A stretch of DNA of 64,000 nucleotides from assembly GCF_001761465.1 (NCBI RefSeq), contig NZ_CP017479.1:3100001-3164000 (forward strand), given 5' to 3'. The number at the start of each line of letters is the position of its first letter. Position 1 is the first letter of the stretch. Below the pieces are notes generated by a model. That model saw only the letters and a list, made by a program, of their open reading frames with translations, was not told the origin of the DNA and made no database searches. The translations under genes and the position numbers were made by a program. Positions 26,040 to 34,236 of the stretch are shown here, piece by piece. The DNA is from Flavobacterium gilvum. GTDB taxonomy: Bacteria > Bacteroidota > Bacteroidia > Flavobacteriales > Flavobacteriaceae.

Positions 26040-26176
26040 AAAAAAAAGATGCCTCATTTGAGACATCTTCTTAACTAAATAATAACTGATAATTATTAGG
26101 CCCCCCTATGCAAACAAATTTTATAAACCAAACCTACTATAACTATTTATGATGCTTGCATAACCTAATAAAACCT
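26040..26176 (-). ncRNA. Candidate sigma-54-driven small RNA, unit D
   Basis: The promoter element TTGGCATCGTCTTTGC occupies 26203-26188 and has the canonical GG-N10-GC spacing. The ~137-nt transcript closes with TATTAGG and CCTAATA (26164-26170 and 26094-26100), has an inner TATGCAA/TTGCATA stem and a six-G run before the closing strand as in unit A. The linker TTATTATTTAGTTA is shared with unit A. The terminator is GATGTCTC/GAGGCATC with eight T (26040-26067). Confidence 0.6.
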
Positions 26177-26187
26177 AATACATATTA

Positions 26188-26203
26188 GCAAAGACGATGC
26201 CAA
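26188..26203 (-). promoter_or_regulatory. Sigma-54-like -24/-12 promoter of unit D
   Basis: TTGGCATCGTCTTTGC: exact GG-N10-GC, the best overall match to the RpoN consensus in the array. Confidence 0.6.
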
Positions 26204-26482
26204 AACGCATCTAGGTTTAGTAAAAATAAATACTCCCTACATACCTACACAACCAATACTCTTATTTACAACTAATTACATTTTAAAAATATTTTGTTTT
26301 TTTTTCAAACAATAACCTTCCATATATTTTTTTTGAAAAAAATCTTGAAAAAACCACGAGTTTGAGACAATAATTTTGAATCAGTCATCGTGAAAACGTG
26401 TCAAAAACATTAAACAACGAAGACTTATATTAATTTGAAAAGTGTATTTTTGATTTTTAATAAAAAATATCCCCTCCTAACT
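26204..26482. other. Region between unit D and the SGNH gene
   Basis: An AT-rich segment with no ORF. It contains TAGGTTTAG just upstream of the unit D promoter and a TATTTTTG box at 26444-26451, which fits the -7 consensus for the plus-strand SGNH gene. If unit D is RpoN-dependent, its activator would be expected to bind in this segment. Confidence 0.4.
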
Positions 26483-27571
26483 ATGCATTTTTTTTTCAAG
26501 TACGGTCTTATTCTAGTTTTATCATTAAGCAGCTTAACCAGTTTCTGTCAGCTACAAATTAAACCCAACAATAAAAAAATCTCCTATATGGGAAGGGTAG
26601 CAATAAACGAAAACTCTGCGACTTTTTACTGGCCAGGAACTTCTGCAACAATTAATTTTACAGGAAAAAACGTAAAAGTTACGATGAAATCGTTCCGAGA
26701 AAAAGGATATTTTTATGCTATTGTAGATAACGATGCAGCAAAGGCTTTTAAATTTGAAACAGACAGCGTAAAAAAAGAAATCAACCTGGTAGAAAACCTT
26801 TCTGAAGGCAAACACACATTACAATTGTATAAACTTTCTAACAACACCTCTGCCAACGTTTTATATGGTTTCGAAATTGGTGGAAAAGCAAAACTGCAAA
26901 AACCATCTCAGCTGCCTAAACGAAAAATAGAATTTTACGGAAACTCTATTACTGCAGGTCATGGCGTTGATGTTCAGCCGGGAATGAAGGATGCTGGACA
27001 ACCCGAACTTTTCAACAACTATTACAGCTATACAGCCATAACGGCTAGACACTTTAATGCACAATCATCTATCATTGCCAGAAGTGGTATCGGAATCATG
27101 TTAAGTTGGTTTCCTGAGATTATGCCTGAAGTTTATGATCGTCTGGATCCTTTTGATTCTTCAAAAAAATGGGATTTCGCGAAATATACTCCTGATGTGG
27201 TTGTGATAAATCTGTTTCAAAATGATTCCTGGCTAATTAACAGACCCGAACATCAGGAATTTAAACACCGGTTTGGCACAACAAAGCCTTCAGAAGATTT
27301 TATAATAAAATCGTATCGCGATTTCGTTACCAGCATTCGGGCTAAATACCCAAAAGCGTATATCATTTGCGCATTAGGAAACATGGACGCTACAGAAGCG
27401 GGCTCAAAATGGCCGGGATATATAGAACAAGCTGTAGCAGGTTTGAAAGACGGAAAAATTCATACTGTTTTCTTTCCTTACAAAGGAAGACCTAATCATC
27501 CAAACAGAAAAGAACAACAAATGATGGCTGATGAATTAATTCGCTTTATTGATAAAACAGTAAAGTGGTAA
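26483..27571 (+). CDS. Exported SGNH/GDSL-type carbohydrate esterase
   Basis: A 362-residue protein with a signal peptide ending near TSFCQ. The ATG at 26483 is preferred over 26435 because a TAnnTTTG box (26444-26451) lies between them and because it begins directly with the signal sequence. The N-terminal ~120 residues fit the jelly-roll domain of CE2-type acetylxylan esterases (ATFYWPGTSATINFTGKNVKV). The SGNH part begins IEFYGNSITAGHG, where FYGNSIT carries the catalytic Ser, with VVVINLFQNDSW giving the Asn block and NHPNRK near the end the catalytic His. It probably removes acetyl groups from polysaccharide. It sits inside the small-RNA array, in the opposite direction. Confidence 0.85.
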   Translation: MHFFFKYGLILVLSLSSLTSFCQLQIKPNNKKISYMGRVAINENSATFYWPGTSATINFTGKNVKVTMKSFREKGYFYAIVDNDAAKAFKFETDSVKKEINLVENLSEGKHTLQLYKLSNNTSANVLYGFEIGGKAKLQKPSQLPKRKIEFYGNSITAGHGVDVQPGMKDAGQPELFNNYYSYTAITARHFNAQSSIIARSGIGIMLSWFPEIMPEVYDRLDPFDSSKKWDFAKYTPDVVVINLFQNDSWLINRPEHQEFKHRFGTTKPSEDFIIKSYRDFVTSIRAKYPKAYIICALGNMDATEAGSKWPGYIEQAVAGLKDGKIHTVFFPYKGRPNHPNRKEQQMMADELIRFIDKTVKW

Positions 27572-27621
27572 AACCAAGAGAAGCTTCAAATACTTCAAAA
27601 TTATTCATTAGAAAATGAAAT

Positions 27622-27745
27622 AAAAAAAGATGCTCCGATAAGGGAGCATCTTCCTAACTAACTGTAATCGATAATTTTATGAATATGTGTATAAACCAAC
27701 CTACCAACCTAATCTACAATATATTTGGAGTAATAAAATTATCTA
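27622..27745 (-). ncRNA. Candidate sigma-54-driven small RNA, unit E
   Basis: The fifth unit, separated from D by the SGNH gene. The promoter element TTGGCATGGTGTTTGG (27772-27757) is identical to that of unit A. The ~124-nt transcript has the longest closing stem, an 11-bp perfect pairing of GATAATTTTAT (27733-27743) with ATAAAATTATC (27670-27680). It shares the linker TTATCGATTACAGTTAGTTA with unit B, and ends at GATGCTCC/GGAGCATC with seven T (27622-27650). The terminator also lies 50 bases past the SGNH stop and may act on that gene from the other side. Confidence 0.62.
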
Positions 27746-27756
27746 TTATCAACTTT

Positions 27757-27772
27757 CCAAACACCATGCCAA
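27757..27772 (-). promoter_or_regulatory. Sigma-54-like -24/-12 promoter of unit E
   Basis: TTGGCATGGTGTTTGG, identical over 16 bases to the unit A element. Confidence 0.6.
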
Positions 27773-27862
27773 TAGTTGATCACAAGCATACTACAAGACA
27801 AAATTACATTTTATTTAACTAAAAATCAGCTTTTTATTAAAAAAAATCAAAATATTTCAAAC

Positions 27863-27899
27863 TAAAAAGTGAGCTTCAACTTTACTGTCAAAACTCACT
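27863..27899 (-). terminator. Terminator of the ccsBA gene
   Basis: AGTGAG and CTCACT pair across a 20-base loop and are followed by TTTTT on the minus strand, about 25 bases after the stop at 27922. Confidence 0.65.
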
Positions 27900-27921
27900 C
27901 AAATAGTATTATTATAAAAAT

Positions 27922-30900
27922 TTATTTCTTATAAAACTTTCTGTACTTAGGATACGTTATAGCTCCGATTAACGAGATTGTACCCAAAGAATACCAAATC
28001 CAGCTTAACGAATGTGCCTCACCGCTGGCGTATGAATGTAATCCTACCAAGTGGAAATTTACTCCATAATAGGTAAATAAAATGGAGATAAAAGCAAACA
28101 TACTCATCAGGTTAAACACCCATTTACCTCTTAATGAAGGCACAAATCTAGCGTGAATAACAAATGCATATACCATAATACTGATCAATGCCCAAGTTTC
28201 TTTTGGATCCCATCCCCAGTAACGCCCCCAACTTTCATTTGCCCATTGTCCTCCAAGAAAGTTCCCGATGGTTAACATAATCAAACCAATGGTCAATGCC
28301 ATTTCGTTGATATAAGTGATTTCTTTGATGTTCAAATCCATTTTAGTTTTATTCTTTTCGTTGGTAAAAAAGATTAAAACAAGCGACACAAAACCTAATA
28401 TCATTCCCAAAGCAAAAGGTCCATAACTAGCCACAATTACTGCCACGTGAATCATTAACCAATAGGAATTAAGAACAGGTTGCAAATTGGCTATTTCCGG
28501 ATCAATCCAATTGGCATATGCAGCCGTTAATATCATTGCCGTCACAAAAGCGGCCGAAGCAACCGTCAATTTTGATTTAATATCAAACACCAAACCAAAA
28601 AACATGGTCGCCCACGCCACATATACAATAGCTTCATAAGCATTACTCCAAGGTGCATGACCAGAAATATACCAACGGGCACATAAAGTAATAGTATGCA
28701 ACACAAAAAGAATGGCTATGAGAATATGCATTGAATTAACCAAAACATTTAAAACTTTGGACTCTTTGAATATTTTAACAATAGTAAATATCAACATTAA
28801 TATTGCTGCTAATAAATAGGCATAAGGCAGTTTTTGCAGTAAATCATACTTATTGTAAGCTATTTCAAGATTGATTTTTTCTTCGCTTGGTCTCACTCTG
28901 CTACCAAACTTCTTCTGAAAACCGTTAATGCTTTCCAATAACTCATTGGCAGTTTTATAATTTTTCGATTCAATAGCATGTCCTAATGTTCCAAAATAAA
29001 GCGGCAAAATGCTTTTGGTATAAGTAGAATCCATTCCTTTTAAGCCAGCGTGTTCCAGTTCTAAATAGGAAATCCATTTATTATTTGGTTCATTTGGAAT
29101 TGGAAAAATTCGCAAAATACTTCCGCTTAAAGCAGATTCCATCAAGTTTACCTTTTTATCGGTTTCGACAAAATCTTTCTCAAACTGATTTGGATTTCCG
29201 GCTTTATAAGCATCATCAAGATATGGAGATAATTTATAATTCCCCTTTTCGTCAAAAAAAGCAATAAAAGGAGCAAATTTATCTTTTGGGTCAATTCCGA
29301 TAATCTTACGAATACTGTCATTTCCAGGTTTGATATAGATAATCGGAATTTCAATCCACAATTGTGCGCTTTGCGTCATGGACAAAAATACCTGATCCGA
29401 ATTCATTCCGTTATACGTATCCGAATGGCTTACTTTTCGCAACAATTCAGATGAAAAAGTATTGATTGGTTTCATCCTTCCTCCCGCATCCTGAATAATC
29501 AATCGTCCAAATTTGGCTGCGTGTTCTGGCGTAACTGTATAAGCCGTCAACACCGAATCTAATTGTGCCTGAGTAGGTTTTACCCTTACATGACCTGTAC
29601 TTTCAGTATGTGATTCTCCAGCTTTTTCAGCCGAATGGTCGTGATTATGTTCCTGCGCAAAACCAGTCAAACTGAATAATAAAATTAAAATCGTCAGCAG
29701 TTTTGCTTTCTTTTCTTTCACCACATCCAATTTTCTTTTCAAATCAGCAAAACGGGAATGTTTGGTAAATAGAATAGAAATCATACTAAAAAACAGTAAA
29801 AAATATCCCAAATAAGTAATATTCGTTCCCCAATAATCATGATTTACAGACAATACAGTTCCTTTTTCGTCTGGGTCAAATGAAGATTGGAAAAAACGGT
29901 AGCCTCCGTGATCCAAAACGTGATTCATATAAATTCGGGCATCAAATGGTTTTACAGAATCCTGAACGGTTACTTGGCTTTCAAATGAAGAATAACTTTT
30001 CTCTGTACCGGGATATTTTTGGGCAATAAAATCATTCAGCTTAATCTTAAATGGCAAGATATAAGCTTTGCTTCCGAAGAAAAAAGTATATTCATGTTCT
30101 CCAATTTTAACGGTTTTAGAATCCCCAACTTTCCCTTTGGAACCTATTAATGTTACAGATTCCTCTTTTCCATTTGCTGAAAGCGTAACCGTCAAAGCGT
30201 CTTCATGATTCTTTTCTTTGAAATTATTACTACTTTCATAATCGATTACACCAGTAACAGCAGGCTCCGGAAAAACAAAACGAATATCGCCAATGCTGTA
30301 CAAAGAGCGCATCATCAACGGCTGCACAATATCTTTCACCACTTTTCCCTGCAGTTTATCGGCCATTCGCATAAAGTTTCCTTCAAATGGCATTTGAACC
30401 GTATAACTACTTCCTGTTGTGTTGATATTAATGGCACCTTCGGTAAATTTATTCAATGCAAAAAGAACATTATGAATATTTTGCACCTCGCCAGATTTCA
30501 AAAAATGTTCTTCACGACCACCGGCACCAGCCTCAACCAATTTCAAGTACAAACTCCCTTTCGAATTAGGTTTTACATATTCTTTGGCACCCATAATAAA
30601 GTTTTTATAGTGTACCTCAAACGGATTTCCGGCAAAATCGCCAGTCATCTTAAAATCATTGTCAGTGACAGGTGACATCAAAAGCGGTTTCTCAAAAACC
30701 CTGCGTTTCATTTCCCCTTTATATTCTCCATCAACAAAAAGGGTCAGGAATGTTTTATCCGAATAAAATTGATTTTCGGTTGCGCCTTCGCGAATGGGCA
30801 TCATTCCCTCAAAACTAATGTAACGGGTAATGAATGCACCACCTATGATAAAAATAAAAGCCAAATGTAGCATCAACGAAGCCCATTTTTCTTTTCGAAG

Positions 30901-31113
30901 TAAATGATAACGCTTGATATTCCCTATGAAATTAATCATAAAAAATCCCATGATAGCTTCAAACCACCAAGTATTATACACTAAAATTCGTGCTGTATCA
31001 GTATTGTATTTACTTTCGATAAAAGTTCCTGTTCCCATTGCTATTGCAAAAGTCAGGAATAATAAGGCCATTAAACGGGTAGAAAATAGGACAGAGAATA
31101 ATTTTTTATCCAT
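27922..31113 (-). CDS. Cytochrome c biogenesis protein CcsBA (ResB-CcsA fusion)
   Basis: A 1063-residue polytopic membrane protein that exports heme and ligates it to apocytochromes c (System II). The open frame extends 52 codons upstream, but the ATG at 31113 begins MDKKLFSVLFSTRLMALLFLTFAIAMGTGTF, a normal first helix, and a TACTTTTG box (31145-31152) lies between the two starts. The N-terminal ~480 residues are ResB-like with a large periplasmic loop. A His-rich segment (EHNHDHSAEKAGESH) and a Bacteroidota-specific periplasmic domain follow. The C-terminal ~350 residues are CcsA with the heme motif WGRYWGWDPKETWAL near 964. Single-gene fusions are usual in Bacteroidota. Confidence 0.93.
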   Translation of the reverse strand: MDKKLFSVLFSTRLMALLFLTFAIAMGTGTFIESKYNTDTARILVYNTWWFEAIMGFFMINFIGNIKRYHLLRKEKWASLMLHLAFIFIIGGAFITRYISFEGMMPIREGATENQFYSDKTFLTLFVDGEYKGEMKRRVFEKPLLMSPVTDNDFKMTGDFAGNPFEVHYKNFIMGAKEYVKPNSKGSLYLKLVEAGAGGREEHFLKSGEVQNIHNVLFALNKFTEGAININTTGSSYTVQMPFEGNFMRMADKLQGKVVKDIVQPLMMRSLYSIGDIRFVFPEPAVTGVIDYESSNNFKEKNHEDALTVTLSANGKEESVTLIGSKGKVGDSKTVKIGEHEYTFFFGSKAYILPFKIKLNDFIAQKYPGTEKSYSSFESQVTVQDSVKPFDARIYMNHVLDHGGYRFFQSSFDPDEKGTVLSVNHDYWGTNITYLGYFLLFFSMISILFTKHSRFADLKRKLDVVKEKKAKLLTILILLFSLTGFAQEHNHDHSAEKAGESHTESTGHVRVKPTQAQLDSVLTAYTVTPEHAAKFGRLIIQDAGGRMKPINTFSSELLRKVSHSDTYNGMNSDQVFLSMTQSAQLWIEIPIIYIKPGNDSIRKIIGIDPKDKFAPFIAFFDEKGNYKLSPYLDDAYKAGNPNQFEKDFVETDKKVNLMESALSGSILRIFPIPNEPNNKWISYLELEHAGLKGMDSTYTKSILPLYFGTLGHAIESKNYKTANELLESINGFQKKFGSRVRPSEEKINLEIAYNKYDLLQKLPYAYLLAAILMLIFTIVKIFKESKVLNVLVNSMHILIAILFVLHTITLCARWYISGHAPWSNAYEAIVYVAWATMFFGLVFDIKSKLTVASAAFVTAMILTAAYANWIDPEIANLQPVLNSYWLMIHVAVIVASYGPFALGMILGFVSLVLIFFTNEKNKTKMDLNIKEITYINEMALTIGLIMLTIGNFLGGQWANESWGRYWGWDPKETWALISIMVYAFVIHARFVPSLRGKWVFNLMSMFAFISILFTYYGVNFHLVGLHSYASGEAHSLSWIWYSLGTISLIGAITYPKYRKFYKK

Positions 31114-31144
31114 TTGGAAGTAGATTTCGTTTTTATAAAGTGTC

Positions 31145-31152
31145 GCAAAAGT
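31145..31152 (-). promoter_or_regulatory. -7 promoter element for ccsBA
   Basis: On the minus strand TACTTTTG fits TAnnTTTG, 32 bases before the chosen start at 31113. Confidence 0.6.
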
Positions 31153-31275
31153 ACTCAAAATTGCACACTTTTTTAAGACCTTAATTGTTAATTTAATCAA
31201 AAAAAGAGCCTTTTTTTTGATTAAAACAAAAACCAAAAATCCCTTTTTACAAAAAAATTCTAACTGCAAAAAAAT

Positions 31276-31313
31276 AAAATGAGACCTCCTAAAAAAGGGA
31301 AAGTCTCATTTGA
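31276..31313 (-). terminator. Terminator of the arsenic operon
   Basis: AAATGAGAC pairs with GTCTCATTT on the minus strand with a T-rich tail, just after the acr3 stop at 31320. Confidence 0.75.
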
Positions 31314-31319
31314 TTTACT

Positions 31320-32390
31320 TTAAATTTCTTTTTCAAAATATTTCTTTCGGAACCAAAAAGCAACGTTTACCAATGCAATTAGCGCAGGTACTTCGACCAA
31401 AGGACCAATTACACCGGCAAATGCCTGTCCGCTATTAACACCAAAAACACCTATTGCTACAGCTATTGCTAATTCAAAATTATTACCGGTTGCCGTAAAT
31501 GCGATTGCAGTAGATTTCGAATAATCTGCTCCAAAATATTTTCCGACAAAAAAACTAAGAACAAACATAACCACAAAATATATGACCAAAGGAATCCCAA
31601 TACGAATCACATCCAAAGGGATTTGCACAATCAGCTCACCTTTTAGGCTAAACATTATCAGAATCGTAAACAATAATGCTACTAACGTTATTGGCGAAAT
31701 TATTGGAACATATTTTGTTTGAAACCATTCTTCGCCTTTCATTTTGATTAAAGTATACCGACTGATTATTCCTAATGCGAACGGAATCCCTAGATAAATA
31801 CCCACGCTTTCAGCAATTTGCCCGATGCTGATATTTACCTCAAAACCTTCATAACCAAAGTAAGGCGGTAAAATCGTTATAAAAAAATAAGCATAAACAC
31901 TGTAAAGCAATACTTGAAAAATACTATTTAAGGCGATTAATCCGGCTCCGTATTCTCTGTTTCCTTCGGCTAAATCGTTCCAAACCACGACCATCGCAAT
32001 GCAACGTGCCAAACCGATTAGGATTAGCCCAATCATGTATTCGGGATAGCCTTTTAGAAATAGTAATGCCAATAAAAACATTAGTATTGGCCCAACAATC
32101 CAATTCAAGAACAATGATGCGCCTAGAACTTTTACATTTTGGAACACTTTTCCCATTTGTTCGTATTTCACTTTTGCCAAAGGCGGATACATCATTAAAA
32201 TCAATCCAATTGCCAACGGAACATTGGTCGTTCCGCTCGAAAATGAGTTGATAAAATTGCTGCTCGACGGTATAAAATAACCAATTAAAACCCCTATTGC
32301 CATCGCCAGGAATATCCAAACTGTTAAATAGCTATCGAGAAAACTTAACTTTTTTCTTTCTACGATTGGTACGCAATTATTTGCCGACAT
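31320..32390 (-). CDS. acr3: Arsenite efflux transporter ACR3
   Basis: A 356-residue inner-membrane transporter with ten hydrophobic segments, the usual ACR3 length. It exports arsenite using the proton gradient. Family marks include [25 protein letters not shown] near the start, [15 protein letters not shown] near residue 65, [19 protein letters not shown] near 125-143 with the Cys that is essential in characterised ACR3 proteins, and [19 protein letters not shown] near 296. It is the last gene of the arsR operon, two bases after the arsC stop. Confidence 0.93.
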   Translation of the reverse strand: MSANNCVPIVERKKLSFLDSYLTVWIFLAMAIGVLIGYFIPSSSNFINSFSSGTTNVPLAIGLILMMYPPLAKVKYEQMGKVFQNVKVLGASLFLNWIVGPILMFLLALLFLKGYPEYMIGLILIGLARCIAMVVVWNDLAEGNREYGAGLIALNSIFQVLLYSVYAYFFITILPPYFGYEGFEVNISIGQIAESVGIYLGIPFALGIISRYTLIKMKGEEWFQTKYVPIISPITLVALLFTILIMFSLKGELIVQIPLDVIRIGIPLVIYFVVMFVLSFFVGKYFGADYSKSTAIAFTATGNNFELAIAVAIGVFGVNSGQAFAGVIGPLVEVPALIALVNVAFWFRKKYFEKEI

Positions 32391-32392
32391 AA

Positions 32393-33025
32393 TTATTTTT
32401 TAATTTGAGAAAAAACATAAAACATTTCGGTTGCAATTTGCAGGCTTCGTTCTGTGTACTTCTCTGCCTGTTGCGGTGTGTTGTCATATGCTTTTGGATC
32501 TTCAAAAGTGATTGGAATACGCTTTGCTGCTCCGGCAATAAAAGGACAACCTTCATCGGCATGTGAACAAGTCATTATAGCTGCAAAACCGCTTTCAGGA
32601 TTAAAATCATCGTCATAGGTTTTGGAGAAACCTATAATTGGATGCTCAATTGATGAATATTTAATGCTGTAAATAGGATTATTCCCCTCGGAAATCGCTT
32701 TGATTTTGAACCCCTGCTCTATCAAAGTTTTTGCAACCATCGGAAACATTGCTGTAGCTTCGGTTCCACCAGAATAACAAAAAACATTTTTAATATCAAA
32801 ATAAGCCGCTGCCGTTTGCGCCCAAACTTGTGTCAAATGACTTCTTCTCGAATTGTGCGTGCAAATCATATTGAGCCTGATTTCTTGCTGATTTGTAACT
32901 TTGACTTGAATAAAATCAATCAGAGATTGCAGAATTTCTTTGCGTTCCGCTGTGATGTTTTCAATGTTTAAATTCTTAATTACTGCTACTATTTCTGGAA
33001 ATAGAATTGATTGGTTTGTAGTCAT
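32393..33025 (-). CDS. arsC: Arsenate reductase, thioredoxin-coupled LMW-phosphatase type
   Basis: A 210-residue protein that reduces arsenate to arsenite. [17 protein letters not shown] near residue 53 holds the CX5R phosphatase loop. The pair CSHADEGC near residue 136-143 has the C-x6-C spacing of the resolving cysteines in thioredoxin-coupled ArsC. An N-terminal ~45-residue helical extension precedes the catalytic fold, as in many Bacteroidota members. The stop is two bases before the acr3 start, giving tight coupling of reduction and export. Confidence 0.9.
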   Translation of the reverse strand: MTTNQSILFPEIVAVIKNLNIENITAERKEILQSLIDFIQVKVTNQQEIRLNMICTHNSRRSHLTQVWAQTAAAYFDIKNVFCYSGGTEATAMFPMVAKTLIEQGFKIKAISEGNNPIYSIKYSSIEHPIIGFSKTYDDDFNPESGFAAIMTCSHADEGCPFIAGAAKRIPITFEDPKAYDNTPQQAEKYTERSLQIATEMFYVFSQIKK

Positions 33026-33085
33026 TTATTTTTTGAATTGATTATGATTAACAAAAATAAGAGTTGAAATAAATTTTACAAGTAA

Positions 33086-33116
33086 GACCTAACAGGTTTT
33101 GAAAACCTGTTAGGTC
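33086..33116. repeat. 31-bp perfect palindrome inside the arsenic operon
   Basis: GACCTAACAGGTTTT and its exact complement flank one central base, lying between the DUF6428 gene and arsC. The same type of sequence recurs between genes in Flavobacterium genomes (from general knowledge). It could fold in the polycistronic mRNA and attenuate or stabilise it. It lacks a T tract, so it is not a classical terminator. Confidence 0.8.
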
Positions 33117-33148
33117 AACTTCACGGTTTATGCTCTACTTTTGGCTTA

Positions 33149-33616
33149 TTAGCAACATTTTGATTCGGGAGAACAACAAGCTTCATTATTAATATCCGAC
33201 ATTCTCACTTTCTGTTTTTCGGCTGGAATTCCGCATTGTTCTTTTGCCAAACAGGCTGTATGTTTATTCACTAACTCAAAATTTTCTCCATTGAATTCTA
33301 ATTCATATTTGCCAATAGTCGTATTTTGATATTCGACTTCTATTTCGAAATCTCCAATACCTAAAACTTTTTCAGATAATTGAATGATATCCAAAAGCTT
33401 TTTGGGCTTTAGTCGGTGTTCAAAATCGTTTGCATCCCAAAGTTGGAAATTCACAACCGTTTCCTCGCGAACAGTTCCGCCACAATCGATAAAATTTTTG
33501 GTTACCAAACCAACCTCTGTGACATGAAAATGCTCAGGAACAAATGTCCCGTCAGGCAATTGAAAATCTACAGTTTCAACTGTGCCCAACAACTTTTTAA
33601 TTTGTGATAGTTTCAT
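33149..33616 (-). CDS. DUF6428 family protein of arsenic operons
   Basis: A 155-residue cytoplasmic protein. The body shows VDFQLPDGTFVPEHFHVTEVGLV, FIDCGGTVREE and VNFQLWDANDFEHRLKPKKLLDII, the conserved core of a family regularly encoded in Bacteroidota ars operons. The tail is Cys-rich (CLAKEQCGIP and EACCSPESKCC), suggesting binding of arsenite or another soft metal. It starts 18 bases after arsR. A role as arsenic chaperone or sensor is inference from the Cys tail and the operon. Confidence 0.8.
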   Translation of the reverse strand: MKLSQIKKLLGTVETVDFQLPDGTFVPEHFHVTEVGLVTKNFIDCGGTVREETVVNFQLWDANDFEHRLKPKKLLDIIQLSEKVLGIGDFEIEVEYQNTTIGKYELEFNGENFELVNKHTACLAKEQCGIPAEKQKVRMSDINNEACCSPESKCC

Positions 33617-33634
33617 AGTTTAATTCCTTTATAT

Positions 33635-33967
33635 TCAACAACAATTCGTTTTCTTTTTTTCAACGTGCTCATTTACATTTTGAAAAAAACTTTTTATTTT
33701 TTCAAATCCTTTTTCGTCAATACAATAGCAAATTGCATTTCCCTCGATACTTCCTTTGATTAATCCTGCATTTTTAAGCTCTTTTAAATGTTGCGAAATT
33801 GTAGGCTGTGCCAAAGACAATTCATTTACAATATCACCACAAATACAAGAATCAACTTTTATGAGATATTCGATTATGGCAATCCGGGCAGGATGCCCCA
33901 ATGCTTTTATCAAAACCGCCAATTCGTTTTGATTGTCTGTGTAAAAATCTGTTTTAGTTGCTCCCAT
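33635..33967 (-). CDS. arsR: ArsR family metalloregulator
   Basis: A 110-residue winged-helix repressor. IKALGHPARIAIIEYLIKVDSCICGDIVNELSLAQPTISQHLKELKNAGLI covers the recognition helices, with the Cys pair of CICGD on helix alpha-3 in place of the classical CVC motif. The C-terminal KKKTNCC adds two more cysteines. The chemical logic is release from DNA on As(III) binding. It is the first gene of the operon and is preceded by a palindrome that fits an ArsR operator. Confidence 0.92.
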   Translation of the reverse strand: MGATKTDFYTDNQNELAVLIKALGHPARIAIIEYLIKVDSCICGDIVNELSLAQPTISQHLKELKNAGLIKGSIEGNAICYCIDEKGFEKIKSFFQNVNEHVEKKKTNCC

Positions 33968-33980
33968 AAGTAATATTTCT

Positions 33981-33992
33981 ATATTGCAATAT
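33981..33992. promoter_or_regulatory. Putative ArsR operator
   Basis: ATATTGCAATAT is a perfect 12-bp palindrome 14-25 bases upstream of the arsR start, with a further partial copy (ATTACGATATTA) beside it. Position and symmetry suit autorepression. Confidence 0.55.
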
Positions 33993-34224
33993 TACGATAT
34001 TATTTTTTAAAAACAACCGCAAATTCGCAAATTATTTTTATGACCCTTCAAGCTTTTAAAAAACTACTTCCAATGAAATTAATGCAAATTTGTTACTCGA
34101 AAAACACTAAATTATTAAAAAAAATTTGCGACACGAACGATAGTGAATAGGCGAAGTAATTTGCGGTTAATTACAAAAAGAGGTTGGTAGAAAAAATTGA
34201 AAACTAACTCTTCATTTTTTTTTC

Positions 34225-34232
34225 TAATTTTG
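34225..34232 (+). promoter_or_regulatory. -7 element immediately before the DUF2520 gene
   Basis: TAATTTTG matches TAnnTTTG and ends four bases before the ATG at 34237. A start site 5-7 bases after the box would fall on or next to the ATG. Confidence 0.5.
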
Positions 34233-34236
34233 TCAA

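Noticed and set aside
25071..27745. The five units read as transcription terminators or MITE-like repeats only
   Set aside because: Each has a promoter-like element at a fixed distance and stems with compensatory changes, and no terminal inverted repeats or target duplications are visible.
30205..30675. Long plus-strand open frame opposite ccsBA
   Set aside because: It is a shadow of the conserved ResB part of ccsBA and has no promoter or family match.
31114..31269. N-terminal extension of CcsBA
   Set aside because: The 52 extra codons lie upstream of a -7 box, and the ATG at 31113 begins the first membrane helix.
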